From assembly GCA_958296015.1 (NCBI GenBank), contig CATQIH010000013.1, forward strand, positions 1 to 64,000: DNA of 64,000 bases, written 5' to 3'. A model generated the notes under the pieces. The model saw nothing but the letters and a program-made list of their open reading frames with translations, was not told where the DNA came from and did no database searches. A program made the position numbers and the translations under genes. This DNA comes from Cyclobacteriaceae bacterium (lineage in GTDB: Bacteria > Bacteroidota > Bacteroidia > Cytophagales > Cyclobacteriaceae). This document shows, one piece after another, positions 26,233-35,306 of the stretch (its first letter is position 1; each line of letters opens with the position of its first letter).

Positions 26233-29200
26233 GTGAAATATCCTGAATACAAAAACCCTGATTACGCGAAGATAGCCGACGAAATTCTGGCTTACTGGCA
26301 GGAAAACAACATATTCCAGAAATCTATAACAACCCGTCAGGGTAAACCCTCATTTACTTTTTACGAAGGTCCGCCTTCCGCCAACGGCACACCCGGTATT
26401 CACCATGTGATGGCGCGAACGATCAAGGATATTTTTTGCCGTTACAAAACCCTGAAAGGCTTCCAGGTGAAAAGAAAAGGCGGATGGGATACCCACGGCC
26501 TGCCGGTAGAGCTTCAGGTAGAAAAGCAGTTGGGCATTACCAAAGAAGATATTGGCCGCAAGATATCCATAGAAGAATACAACCAGCAATGCCGTGAGGC
26601 TGTTATGAAGTTCAAGGGCGAGTGGGATGAGCTGACCCGCAAGATGGGCTACTGGGTAGACCTGGATGATCCGTATATCACTTTTGATACCAAATATATG
26701 GAGACATTGTGGTATCTGCTCAAACAACTCTACGAAAAAGGGCTGCTCTACAAAGGTTACACCATTCAGCCCTACTCACCTGCCGATGGCACCGGACTCA
26801 GCTCGCACGAACTGAACCAGCCGGGCTGCTACCGCAATGTAAAAGATACCTCCATCGTAGCACAGTTCAAGGTAAAAGGTACGGAAAACGATTACCTGCT
26901 GGCCTGGACTACCACGCCCTGGACGCTGCCAGCCAACTCCGGCATTGCCGTAGGCGAAAATATAGATTACGTAAAGGTCAAAACATTTAATCCATATACT
27001 TTTGAACCGGTGAACGTTATTCTAGCGAAAGAGCGTATGGATGCGTACTTTAATGAAAAGGCACGTGATCTCAAAGTAGAAGATTACATACTCGGAGACA
27101 AACTGATTCCATACGAAATTAGCGACACATTCAAAGGAAAAGCCCTGGTAGGCACCGAGTATGAGCAACTGATGTCCTATGTGCCTCTGGCTAAGCCAGC
27201 CTTCACAGTCATTGCTGCCGACTTTGTAACTACCGACGATGGAACCGGGCTGGTGCATCTGGCAAAGACTTTTGGTGCTGATGACTTCAGGGTGCTCGAG
27301 CAGCAGGGTATTCCGGGCGTGATGGTGAAGGATGAGAACGGCAAAGAGGTGCCTATCGTCAACAAGCAGGGGCGGTTTGTTAGTGAAATTACAGACTTTG
27401 CTAATATGCCCGTCAAAAACTACGATGATGAGGATGAGAATGCTCCGGATTATAAGTCTACGGATGTTAAGATCGCCATCAAGCTCAAAGAAGAGAATAA
27501 GGCATTTAAGGTAGAAAAGTACGAGCACTCTTACCCGCACTCCTGGCGCACAGACAAGCCTGTGCTGTATTACCCGCTGGATTCATGGTTTATCAAAACC
27601 ACCGCAGCCAAGGAAAAACTGGTGGCCCTGAACAAAACCATCAACTGGAAACCGGAATCTACCGGTACCGGTCGCTTTGGCAACTGGCTGGAAAACCTCG
27701 TAGACTGGAATTTGAGCCGCTCACGCTTCTGGGGTACACCACTGCCTATCTGGCGCACAGAAGACGGCAAAGAAGAAAAGTGCATAGGCTCTGTTGCAGA
27801 GCTGCAAGAGGAGGTCGCCAAGGCCAATACCGCTTTTGCCAGTGATACAACATTGACAGAGAAAAACAAGGCTGCCCTGGCCAAAGAAGACCTGCACCGG
27901 CCCTATGTAGATGATATTGTGCTGGTGAGCGAGAGCGGAGAAAAAATGATGCGCGAACCAGACCTGATAGACGTATGGTTTGATTCCGGCGCGATGCCCT
28001 ATGCCCAATGGCATTATCCTTTTGAAAACAAAGAAACCTTTGAGAAAAGCTTCCCGGCAGACTTTATCTCTGAAGGTGTAGACCAGACACGCGGCTGGTT
28101 TTTCACGCTACATGCCATTGCCGGGTTGCTGTTCGATAGTGTAGCTTTCAAAAATGTGGTTTCTACAGGGCTGGTGCTGGACAAAAATGGCAACAAAATG
28201 TCTAAACGCCTCGGCAATGGCATCGATCCGTTCAGCACCATCAACGTGTATGGCCCGGATGCTACCCGCTGGTACATGATTGCCAATGCCAATCCCTGGG
28301 ACAACCTGAAGTTTGACCTGGAAGGGGTGAAGGAAGTCATGCGCCGCTTCTTCGGCACGTTGCAGAATACCTACGCTTTCTTTGCGCTGTATGCCAACCT
28401 GGATGGATTCACCTATGCAGAAGCTGCCATACCGGTAGCCGAAAGAACGGAAAGCGACCGGTGGATCATCTCCCGACTCAACTCCCTGATAGCGCAGGTA
28501 GATGAGGCTTACGCGCAGTATGAACCTACCCGTGCAGCCCGCCTGATCCAGGATTTTACCATAGATGATATGAGCAACTGGTATGTACGGCTGAATAGGA
28601 AACGCTTCTGGCAGGGAGAATACGACAAAGACAAGCAGGCTGCTTACCAAACGCTCTACGAATGCCTGGTGACCATTGCCAAGCTTTCTTCTGCTATCGC
28701 ACCGTTTTATACTGACCGCTTGTACCGCGATCTGAACAACATCACCGGTAAAGAAAGTTTTGAGTCTGTGCATCTGGCAAACTTCCCGGAAGCAGACAAC
28801 CAGGCCATAGACAAAGAGCTGGAAACCAGGATGGAGTTGGCGCAAAGTGCCTCATCGCTGGTGCATTCGCTGCGAAAGCAGCATACCATTAAGGTTCGTC
28901 AGCCGCTGTCCAAAATACTGATTCCCGTGCTGAACGAAGACTTCAAGAAGCGCGTTCAGGCAGTAGAAAAGCTTATTCTTTCTGAAGTGAATGTCAAGGA
29001 CATTGCCTATATTGATGATACTTCCGGTATCCTTGTCAAGAAGATCAAACCCAATTTTCGTAAGCTGGGCAAGCAATACGGACCAAAGTTGAAGGCTATT
29101 ACTGCTGCCATTGCGGGTATGGGCCAGGATGAAATCAACCGCCTGGAACAGGAGCAACAGTACGAGATCGATCTGCCTGGCGAGCGTATTGCGCTAACAA

Positions 29201-29559
29201 CGGAAGATGTGGAAATCACGTCAGAAGACATACCGGGCTGGTCGGTAGCCAGAGAAGGTGACATTACCGTGGCACTTGACATTCATATTACGGATGAACT
29301 CAGGAAAGAAGGCATTGCCCGCGACCTGATAAACCGTATCCAAAACCTGCGCAAAGACACGGGGCTTGATGTGCAGGATAAGATCAATGTACGTATTGAA
29401 AAGAGCAGCGAATTGGTAGATGATGCTATCCGGACTTATATGGACTACATCTGTACAGAAACGCAGGCTCTTACGCTTGAAGTGACAGACCGGTTATCTG
29501 ACAACTTTGAGATACTAGAACTTGATGATATGCAGTTAAAGATAAAGATTACCCTATAG
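26233..29559 (+). CDS. ileS: Isoleucyl-tRNA synthetase, IleS2 (eukaryote-like) type with GIHH signature
   Basis: Charges tRNA-Ile. 1,108 residues from a GTG start (KYPEYKNPDY). The HIGH-equivalent motif is in PSANGTPGIHHVMARTIKD, with GIHH at residues 55-58 instead of HxGH; KMSKR is near residue 655. KGGWDTHGLPVE, the long C-terminus and the lack of a C-terminal zinc finger place it in the eukaryote-like IleS2 class rather than IleS1. IleS2 enzymes are naturally less sensitive to mupirocin, and to my knowledge the swapped GxHH motif marks hyper-resistant members. No second ileS is in the window. lspA follows immediately, the classic ileS-lspA pair. Confidence 0.96.
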   Translation: MKYPEYKNPDYAKIADEILAYWQENNIFQKSITTRQGKPSFTFYEGPPSANGTPGIHHVMARTIKDIFCRYKTLKGFQVKRKGGWDTHGLPVELQVEKQLGITKEDIGRKISIEEYNQQCREAVMKFKGEWDELTRKMGYWVDLDDPYITFDTKYMETLWYLLKQLYEKGLLYKGYTIQPYSPADGTGLSSHELNQPGCYRNVKDTSIVAQFKVKGTENDYLLAWTTTPWTLPANSGIAVGENIDYVKVKTFNPYTFEPVNVILAKERMDAYFNEKARDLKVEDYILGDKLIPYEISDTFKGKALVGTEYEQLMSYVPLAKPAFTVIAADFVTTDDGTGLVHLAKTFGADDFRVLEQQGIPGVMVKDENGKEVPIVNKQGRFVSEITDFANMPVKNYDDEDENAPDYKSTDVKIAIKLKEENKAFKVEKYEHSYPHSWRTDKPVLYYPLDSWFIKTTAAKEKLVALNKTINWKPESTGTGRFGNWLENLVDWNLSRSRFWGTPLPIWRTEDGKEEKCIGSVAELQEEVAKANTAFASDTTLTEKNKAALAKEDLHRPYVDDIVLVSESGEKMMREPDLIDVWFDSGAMPYAQWHYPFENKETFEKSFPADFISEGVDQTRGWFFTLHAIAGLLFDSVAFKNVVSTGLVLDKNGNKMSKRLGNGIDPFSTINVYGPDATRWYMIANANPWDNLKFDLEGVKEVMRRFFGTLQNTYAFFALYANLDGFTYAEAAIPVAERTESDRWIISRLNSLIAQVDEAYAQYEPTRAARLIQDFTIDDMSNWYVRLNRKRFWQGEYDKDKQAAYQTLYECLVTIAKLSSAIAPFYTDRLYRDLNNITGKESFESVHLANFPEADNQAIDKELETRMELAQSASSLVHSLRKQHTIKVRQPLSKILIPVLNEDFKKRVQAVEKLILSEVNVKDIAYIDDTSGILVKKIKPNFRKLGKQYGPKLKAITAAIAGMGQDEINRLEQEQQYEIDLPGERIALTTEDVEITSEDIPGWSVAREGDITVALDIHITDELRKEGIARDLINRIQNLRKDTGLDVQDKINVRIEKSSELVDDAIRTYMDYICTETQALTLEVTDRLSDNFEILELDDMQLKIKITL

Positions 29560-29560
29560 T

Positions 29561-30226
29561 GTGTTAAAATACCAAACACTTAAATTAATAATCGTGAAGT
29601 ATCTGAAATATTATCTCCTCAGTCTGGGCATCATTATACTGGATCAAACTGTTAAGCTGCTGGTTTACAATAATATGGACATGGGCATGATCGGGCAGAT
29701 TTCTGTGTTTGGCGATTGGTTTAAGCTGCATTACACGCTCAATCCGGGTATGGCTTTTGGTATGCAATTGGGGTCATCTTATGGCAAGCTCATTCTCACC
29801 ATATTCCGGCTTTTTGCGATGGTAGGTATTGGGTATTATTTGTATGTACTAACCAAAAGAGGCGTGCATCAGGGCTTGCTATGGTCGGTAGCACTCATAC
29901 TGGGTGGTGCCATTGGCAATGTGATAGACAGCGCATTCTATGGCGTTTTGCTGGGCAATGCTCCTTATGGTTCCAGCACAGCCTGGTTTCACGGGCAGGT
30001 CATTGATATGTTCTATATTGATATATGGGAGGGCAAAGTGCCGGATTGGGTGCCGATCTGGGGAGGCGAATATATGGCCTTGTGGCCTATTTTCAATATA
30101 GCTGATGCTTCTATCTTTGTAGGCGTTGCTATTATCCTGGTAATGCAAAACAAATTCTTTGGCGAAAGCAAACACAAAGACACCGAAACAGAGGTTCACT
30201 CACAGCAGCAACTGGAGAACCAATAA
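29561..30226 (+). CDS. lspA: Lipoprotein signal peptidase II
   Basis: Inner-membrane aspartyl protease that cuts the signal peptide from diacylglyceryl-prolipoproteins; its substrates here would include GldK, MsrB and ModA. Motifs: LDQTVKLLVY, NPGMAFG, and the catalytic aspartates in GGAIGNVIDS and NIADASIFVG. At 221 residues it is longer than the usual 160-170, through a loop between the two Asp motifs (YGSSTAWFHG...WEGKVPDWVPIWGGEYM) and a polar tail, a form known in Bacteroidota. The GTG at 29561 lies one base after ileS; an alternative GTG is at 29594. Confidence 0.96.
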   Translation: MLKYQTLKLIIVKYLKYYLLSLGIIILDQTVKLLVYNNMDMGMIGQISVFGDWFKLHYTLNPGMAFGMQLGSSYGKLILTIFRLFAMVGIGYYLYVLTKRGVHQGLLWSVALILGGAIGNVIDSAFYGVLLGNAPYGSSTAWFHGQVIDMFYIDIWEGKVPDWVPIWGGEYMALWPIFNIADASIFVGVAIILVMQNKFFGESKHKDTETEVHSQQQLENQ

Positions 30227-30257
30227 AAAAGGATAAGCTGCTGTACTTATCCCTTTT
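30227..30257. terminator. Hairpin terminator between convergent lspA and nhaD
   Basis: AAAAGGATAAG (30227-30237) pairs with CTTATCCCTTTT (30246-30257), with one bulged C and an 8-base loop. The A-run on one side and T-run on the other let it serve both strands. Confidence 0.75.
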
Positions 30258-30276
30258 GCTTTGTGAATTATGCTTA

Positions 30277-31632
30277 TCAAAATATGCTTACAATGTACTG
30301 GGTGATATAGGAAAGCTTAAAGTTTAATGCTGTTATCAGATTGGCGTTGAAGCCATGCGTGAGTATTTGCTGTTGGATCAGAAACGTGACAGCACCGGCA
30401 ATATATCCCATGAATGCCAGCAAACTCACCTTTTTTACATACCACATAAAGTTGATCTTTTCCAGACTCATCGCAGCTACACCTGCCGCAGAACCAATGA
30501 TCAGGATACTTCCGCCCGTGCCGGCACAATAAGCCAGAAACTCCCAGAAAGTATGGTCTACCGGGTAGCTTACCTGGTACATACGCATCATGGCAGCCAC
30601 TAGCGGCACATTATCTACAATAGAAGAAAGTACGCCTACCAGCAGGTTGATTATATAAAAGTTGCCCACCTCGGCATCCAAATAGTTAGCCATCAGTGCC
30701 AGTTGCCCGGCTGACTGTAAGGCACCTATGCTCAACAGGATACCCAAAAAGAATAATACCGTAGAAGTATCTACTTTGCGCAAGGCATTGAGCACGGAAA
30801 ACTTATCACGCTTCTCTTCGTTTTTGGTACGGTGCAACACTTCTGTCACAGCCCACAGAAAGCCTAGTCCCAGCAAAATGCCCATGTAAGGCGGCAGATG
30901 TGTCAGTAGTTTGAACACTGGCACAAAAACCAGCGTCAGCACACCCAGGCCAAGCACTAGTTTTTGCTCAAACGGGTCAGTATGTGATGCCTGCTCACCT
31001 TCTGCTTTTTCCCTTTTGCTGACCTTTCCCCTGGAAGATTTGGTCAGGTAGATCAAAGGGACCAACATGCATATCAGGCTTGGCAAAAACAATTTTTGCA
31101 TCACATTACCTGGCGTAATCTGCCCTCCAATCCACAGCATGGTGGTGGTTACATCGCCAATAGGTGTAAATGCCCCACCGGCGTTGGCGGCAATCACCAC
31201 AACGCAGGCGTAGAGCATACGCTCATTTTTATCTGTCACCAGTTTTCTCAATAAAGAGACCAGCACAATAGTAGTGGTAAGGTTATCCAGAATGGCTGAC
31301 AGACAAAACGCCAGAATACTCAAAATCCATAGCAATTTTCTGGAACTATCAGTTTTAATACGCCCTACAATCACTTCAAAGCCATCGTGTGCGTCAATAA
31401 TCTCGACGATTGTCATGGCACCTAGCAGGAAAAACAGAATACCGGCAATCTCACCAACATGGTGCCCTAGCTGCTCGGTGACCAGTTCGGTATCTGGCAC
31501 ATGAAGGATGTACACCGTCCAGCATAACACACCCGCCAGCAGTGCTGTAGCTGCTTTGTTGATGTGGAAGGAATGCTCTAAGGTAATCAAAGCGTACCCT
31601 ATCAGAAAAATAATAATCATCCAGATCATCAT
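30277..31632 (-). CDS. nhaD: Na+/H+ antiporter, NhaD family
   Basis: 451 residues, about a dozen transmembrane helices, ion-transporter (IT) superfamily. Recognisable NhaD stretches: FFLLGAMTIVEIIDAHDGFEVI, AILDNLTTTIVLVSLLRKL, and the conserved ANAGGAFTPIGDVTTTMLWIGGQI. The second half repeats the pattern with SSIVDNVPLVAAMMRMY. Exchanges sodium for protons at the inner membrane, fitting a marine or saline lifestyle. Single gene, convergent with lspA. Confidence 0.95.
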   Translation of the reverse strand: MMIWMIIIFLIGYALITLEHSFHINKAATALLAGVLCWTVYILHVPDTELVTEQLGHHVGEIAGILFFLLGAMTIVEIIDAHDGFEVIVGRIKTDSSRKLLWILSILAFCLSAILDNLTTTIVLVSLLRKLVTDKNERMLYACVVVIAANAGGAFTPIGDVTTTMLWIGGQITPGNVMQKLFLPSLICMLVPLIYLTKSSRGKVSKREKAEGEQASHTDPFEQKLVLGLGVLTLVFVPVFKLLTHLPPYMGILLGLGFLWAVTEVLHRTKNEEKRDKFSVLNALRKVDTSTVLFFLGILLSIGALQSAGQLALMANYLDAEVGNFYIINLLVGVLSSIVDNVPLVAAMMRMYQVSYPVDHTFWEFLAYCAGTGGSILIIGSAAGVAAMSLEKINFMWYVKKVSLLAFMGYIAGAVTFLIQQQILTHGFNANLITALNFKLSYITQYIVSIF

Positions 31633-31985
31633 ATAAATATCGTTTAATCTTTACCGTATAATATGTGTGTTCATAGCACTATAATCTTGGATAAAGATAG
31701 ATAGGCCCTGCCTCCCGATTTGCTTCAATATCAATGGGATATTACCTACTACAGAAAGTATGAATTGTGAAGTATAATAACATGAAATAGTTATATTCTT
31801 ACTTAAACGAGTGATGAATAATTACTTAAAATGATAGCCCGAACTCCAAATAAAGATAGCATCTTATTAGTGAACACTATAGATAGCTACTAGAGGGCAA
31901 CAAAAAACTTTTGTCAATGTATTAGAGTGTTTAGCCGGTAACTTCTACCTTTGCCATCCTCTTGAACAAAAATTAATTATGCGGC
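31633..31985. other. Intergenic region between divergent nhaD and DUF4494 gene
   Basis: 353 AT-rich bases with no coding frame worth reporting. The only clear element is a TACCTTTG box at 31946-31953 for the rightward gene. Confidence 0.5.
31946..31953 (+). promoter_or_regulatory. Candidate -7 box (TACCTTTG) for the DUF4494 gene
   Basis: Exact TAnnTTTG match about 32 bases before the ATG at 31986. Confidence 0.4.
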
Positions 31986-32486
31986 ATGAAAACATGGTTT
32001 ATCTGTAAAGTAAAATACCAGAAACAAGATGAAAAAGGCAACGTCAAAAAGATATCGGATCAATACATGGTAGATGCTGTATCTTTTACGGAAGCTGAAG
32101 CAAGGATTTATGAGAAGCTTGGCAGTGTTTTGCCCGGCGAATTTTACATTGCCAACATCAGCAAAACCAATGTGACTGATATTTTTCACTACAAAGACAG
32201 CGACATATGGCATAAGTGTAAAATGACTTATAGCCTGGAAGTGGAGGGTAGCGGCAAAGAAAGGAAAGTTACCAACTATATCTTACTCACGGCACCCAAT
32301 GCCAAAACTGCTTACGACAGGGTATACGAAAGCCTGAACAACATGCTGGTAGAATTTCGGGTGCCCGAGGTGGCCGAAAGCCCGATCGTAGAAGTATTTC
32401 CTTATGAAAGTGAAGAAGAGCAGATGCAGGAAGCTCCGGAAAACTGGAAACCGCTCTCGGAAGTAGATGCCAATCGGCAAGCTTAA
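31986..32486 (+). CDS. DUF4494 domain protein
   Basis: 166-residue soluble protein found across Bacteroidota. The domain starts at residue 1 (MKTWFICKVKYQKQDEKGNVKKISDQYMVDAVSFTEAEARIY) and includes DIFHYKDSDIWHKCKMTY. The C-terminal 30 residues are acidic and variable. The VSFTEAEARI segment recalls small phage- or plasmid-linked proteins, but no mobile genes lie here and function is unknown. It ends just before a strong intrinsic terminator, so it is a single-gene transcript. Confidence 0.9.
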   Translation: MKTWFICKVKYQKQDEKGNVKKISDQYMVDAVSFTEAEARIYEKLGSVLPGEFYIANISKTNVTDIFHYKDSDIWHKCKMTYSLEVEGSGKERKVTNYILLTAPNAKTAYDRVYESLNNMLVEFRVPEVAESPIVEVFPYESEEEQMQEAPENWKPLSEVDANRQA

Positions 32487-32492
32487 AAGCAC

Positions 32493-32522
32493 AGCCGGAC
32501 ATCATATTCCGGCTATTTTTTT
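32493..32522 (+). terminator. Intrinsic terminator after the DUF4494 gene
   Basis: AGCCGGA (32493-32499) pairs with TCCGGCT (32508-32514) around an 8-base loop, followed by A and seven T residues. Separates DUF4494 from mlaE. Confidence 0.85.
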
Positions 32523-32578
32523 CACTTACAAAACATTGATGCGTTCATCTGTGTTTTTTGAATTAAATATATAGTTGA

Positions 32579-33364
32579 GTGAAAACCGCAGAAACAATAG
32601 GTAGCGCACCCCAAAAGTGGCAAGCCTTTTTCATCAAAATAGCTGATATCTACCGTTTCATTGTTCGCATCTTTAAGGAAACATTTAGCTTTCCTATAGA
32701 GATAGAAGAACTGCTGAAACAGTGCTATATTCAGGGAAACAGAACATTATGGCTGGTAAGTTTCGCTTCGTTGCTGGCAGGTGTAGTGTTTACCAAGCAG
32801 TCCAGACCTTCATTGATAGAGTTTGGTGCCGAAAGCTGGCTTCCCTCGCTGGTTTCTCTGGCAATTGTACGCGGACTTGGCCCTTTGATCACTGCATTAA
32901 TTTGTGCTGGCAAACTGGGTTCCAGCATGGGGGCAGAGCTGAGTTCTATGAACGTGACAGAGCAGATAGATGCTATGGAAGCCTCTGGTACCAATCCTTT
33001 CAAGTACTTAGTGACCACCCGGGTGCTGGCAATTACGCTGATGTTACCAGTGCTGGTGGTGTATTCCAATATGGTGGCTTTGATGGGTTCTTATATTGCC
33101 GTACATTTCTTTTCTCAGACGACGTTTAAATTATTTTTTTCACAGGCATTTGAGTCAATTACCTTTCTGGACATATTCTCTACGCTTATCAAACCTATTT
33201 TGTATGGCTTTGCCATTGGTGTGGTCAGTACTTATGCAGGATATTACTCCTCCAGAGCTACAGTGGGTGTAGGCAAAGCGGCCAATCAGGCAGTGGTGGT
33301 TTCTATGGTCATGGTTTTTGTTATTGAGTTCATCACTATACAAGTATTAGGCACGATGCGATGA
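32579..33364 (+). CDS. mlaE: MlaE-family lipid ABC transporter permease
   Basis: 261 residues from a GTG start. Five or so transmembrane helices and the MlaE hallmark region: GLGPLITALICAGKLGSSMGAELSSMNVTEQIDAMEASGTNPFKYLVTTRVLA. Forms the inner-membrane channel of the MCE phospholipid transporter that keeps outer-membrane lipid asymmetry. Overlaps mlaF by four bases (ATGA). Confidence 0.95.
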   Translation: MKTAETIGSAPQKWQAFFIKIADIYRFIVRIFKETFSFPIEIEELLKQCYIQGNRTLWLVSFASLLAGVVFTKQSRPSLIEFGAESWLPSLVSLAIVRGLGPLITALICAGKLGSSMGAELSSMNVTEQIDAMEASGTNPFKYLVTTRVLAITLMLPVLVVYSNMVALMGSYIAVHFFSQTTFKLFFSQAFESITFLDIFSTLIKPILYGFAIGVVSTYAGYYSSRATVGVGKAANQAVVVSMVMVFVIEFITIQVLGTMR

Positions 33365-34131
33365 ATACAAACCCGATCATACATACGCAACCCGTCGTTT
33401 TGCGTGTAGAACATCTTTACAAATCCTTTGACGGACGCCAGGTGCTCAAAGATGTCAATCTGCTGCTGCACCATAGTGAAAACCTAGTCATCCTGGGCCG
33501 ATCGGGCATGGGGAAATCCGTACTGATTAAATGTATTATCGGATTGATCCAACCTGATGAAGGGTACGTTAATATTCTGGGCGAGAACATCCTGGATATG
33601 GATGTTAAAGCACTCAATCGTCTGAGGCAGAGCATTGGTTTTTCTTTCCAGGGCAGTGCATTGTATGATTCTATGAGTGTGCGCGACAATCTGACATTTG
33701 CCCTAAAAAGAAATCTGGGCATCCGCGACGCTGACCAACTGGAGCAAATGGTGCGGGAGACCCTACAAGCTGTAGGACTTGAAGGAGCTATTGATCAGAT
33801 GCCTTCTGAACTGTCGGGTGGTATGCGCAAAAGAATTGGTGTGGCGCGTTGCCTGATTCTGAAGCCCAAAATTATGCTCTACGACGAGCCTACTGCCGGT
33901 CTGGACCCTGTTACTTCCAGCGAAATCAATGAGCTGATTGTGGAGGTAAAACAGAAGTACGATACATCGGCCATCATCATCACACATGATATTGCCTGCG
34001 CTAAGGCTACTTCCGACCGTATTATATATATGGAAGACGGCAGTTGCCACTTGGAAGGCACTTTTGAAGAACTTGAACATAAAAACGATCCCCAATTGAG
34101 CACCTTTTTCAATTATTTTAAAGTCCATTGA
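33361..34131 (+). CDS. mlaF: MlaF-family lipid ABC transporter ATPase
   Basis: 256 residues: Walker A GRSGMGKS, signature LSGGMRKRIGVARC, Walker B IMLYDEPTAGLDPVTSSEI, switch His in IITHDIACA. Powers the MlaE permease. Translationally coupled to both neighbours: its ATG overlaps the mlaE stop and its stop overlaps the start region of the MCE gene. Confidence 0.95.
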   Translation: MNTNPIIHTQPVVLRVEHLYKSFDGRQVLKDVNLLLHHSENLVILGRSGMGKSVLIKCIIGLIQPDEGYVNILGENILDMDVKALNRLRQSIGFSFQGSALYDSMSVRDNLTFALKRNLGIRDADQLEQMVRETLQAVGLEGAIDQMPSELSGGMRKRIGVARCLILKPKIMLYDEPTAGLDPVTSSEINELIVEVKQKYDTSAIIITHDIACAKATSDRIIYMEDGSCHLEGTFEELEHKNDPQLSTFFNYFKVH

Positions 34132-34133
34132 CG

Positions 34134-35114
34134 ATGAAGAAAGAAAATATTAAACGAAATACCATGTTGGGCATCTTTGTCGTGACCAGCGTTCTGATCT
34201 TTCTCCTGGCCATCTTTCTGCTGGGTAGCGAACAATCTCTGTTTCGCTCTAATTTCTCTGTCCGGGCTAATTTTACTGATGTCAATGGTTTACAAAAAGG
34301 AAACAACGTGTGGCTGGCCGGTGTCAAAATAGGTACGGTAAGCGGTGTTACCATCATCGACGACTCTACCGTGCAGGTAGCTATGCGTGTGCAGGAAGAT
34401 CTGCATAAGTTTATCAAGACGGATGCCACGGCCAGTATCAGTTCCGAAGGTTTCGTGGGCAATACCATTGTGGTCATTACGCCGAGAGGCTACGGAGAAG
34501 TAATTGCAGAAAACGGTATATTGCCAACAGGTCATCAGACCAGCACACAAGATATGCTCAATGCGCTGCAAGCTACTGCCGACAACATTGGCAACATCAC
34601 CAACGACTTGCGCAGACTAATGTACAGTGCTACCCAGCCAGGCACGATAGGCTATCTGCTCACAGATACTACCCTGGGGCAGGAAGTCAGGCTTGCCATA
34701 GACAATATAGAAACAACTGGCAGGCGGTCTTCCACACTGGCAGCCGATCTGAAACAGATGGTTAACGGAATACAAGGCAATGAAGAAGGTGTGGTTAATA
34801 CGCTGCTGAACGATACCACTTTCGCCAGCACGTATGAAGAAACACTTAGGAACATTCGCACGGCTGGTGAAACCGCTGCCAAAGCCTCTACTGACCTCAA
34901 CCAACTGGTTGGCAAAATTGATAATAACAACAATGCAGCCGGTGTAGTCTTAAATGATACGGCTTTTGCTCGGAAGATCAAAATAACAGCTGCGGAGCTT
35001 TCTCAGGGAATGGAAAAATTCAACGAGAATATGGAAGCTGCTCAGCACAACTTTCTGTTCAGGAGATATTTTAAAAAGAAGAGAAAGCGGGAAGAAAAAG
35101 ACGCAAAAGAGTAA
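34134..35114 (+). CDS. mlaD: MlaD-family MCE domain protein
   Basis: 326 residues from the ATG at 34134 (a TTG at 34128 is also in frame). One N-terminal membrane helix (TMLGIFVVTSVLIFLLAIFLLG), then an MCE domain (about 36-120: SVRANFTDVNGLQKGNNVWLAGVKIGTVSGV), then a long helical region and a basic tail (FKKKRKREEK). The family forms a periplasmic hexameric ring that shuttles lipid. MlaB and MlaC homologues do not follow; the three-gene mlaEFD form is common in Bacteroidota. Confidence 0.93.
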   Translation: MKKENIKRNTMLGIFVVTSVLIFLLAIFLLGSEQSLFRSNFSVRANFTDVNGLQKGNNVWLAGVKIGTVSGVTIIDDSTVQVAMRVQEDLHKFIKTDATASISSEGFVGNTIVVITPRGYGEVIAENGILPTGHQTSTQDMLNALQATADNIGNITNDLRRLMYSATQPGTIGYLLTDTTLGQEVRLAIDNIETTGRRSSTLAADLKQMVNGIQGNEEGVVNTLLNDTTFASTYEETLRNIRTAGETAAKASTDLNQLVGKIDNNNNAAGVVLNDTAFARKIKITAAELSQGMEKFNENMEAAQHNFLFRRYFKKKRKREEKDAKE

Positions 35115-35266
35115 TTTCCTCTGTTAGTTTGCAAATAATGTAGTGTGGAGAATGAATGTATGTTGAATTGGCGTATTTAATTCTAACTCCAACGCCGTCA
35201 AGCTGGTTTACAAGTTTTAATTAAAAACACCATTTTGTCAAGTGGTGGTGCCTTCTTATCCATCAG

Positions 35267-35295
35267 ACCTTCCAGGTTTTCAAAACCTGGAAGGT
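35267..35295. repeat. Perfect 29-bp palindrome ACCTTCCAGGTTTT/C/AAAACCTGGAAGGT
   Basis: Two 14-base arms (35267-35280 and 35282-35295) are exact mirror images about a single C. It sits in the gap between the MCE gene and the 3' end of purF. Elements with CTTCCAGGTTTT arms occur between genes in many Bacteroidota, so this is probably a dispersed palindromic repeat. It could act as a two-way terminator here, though no U-run follows. Confidence 0.75.
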
Positions 35296-35306
35296 TTGGA
35301 AATTCA

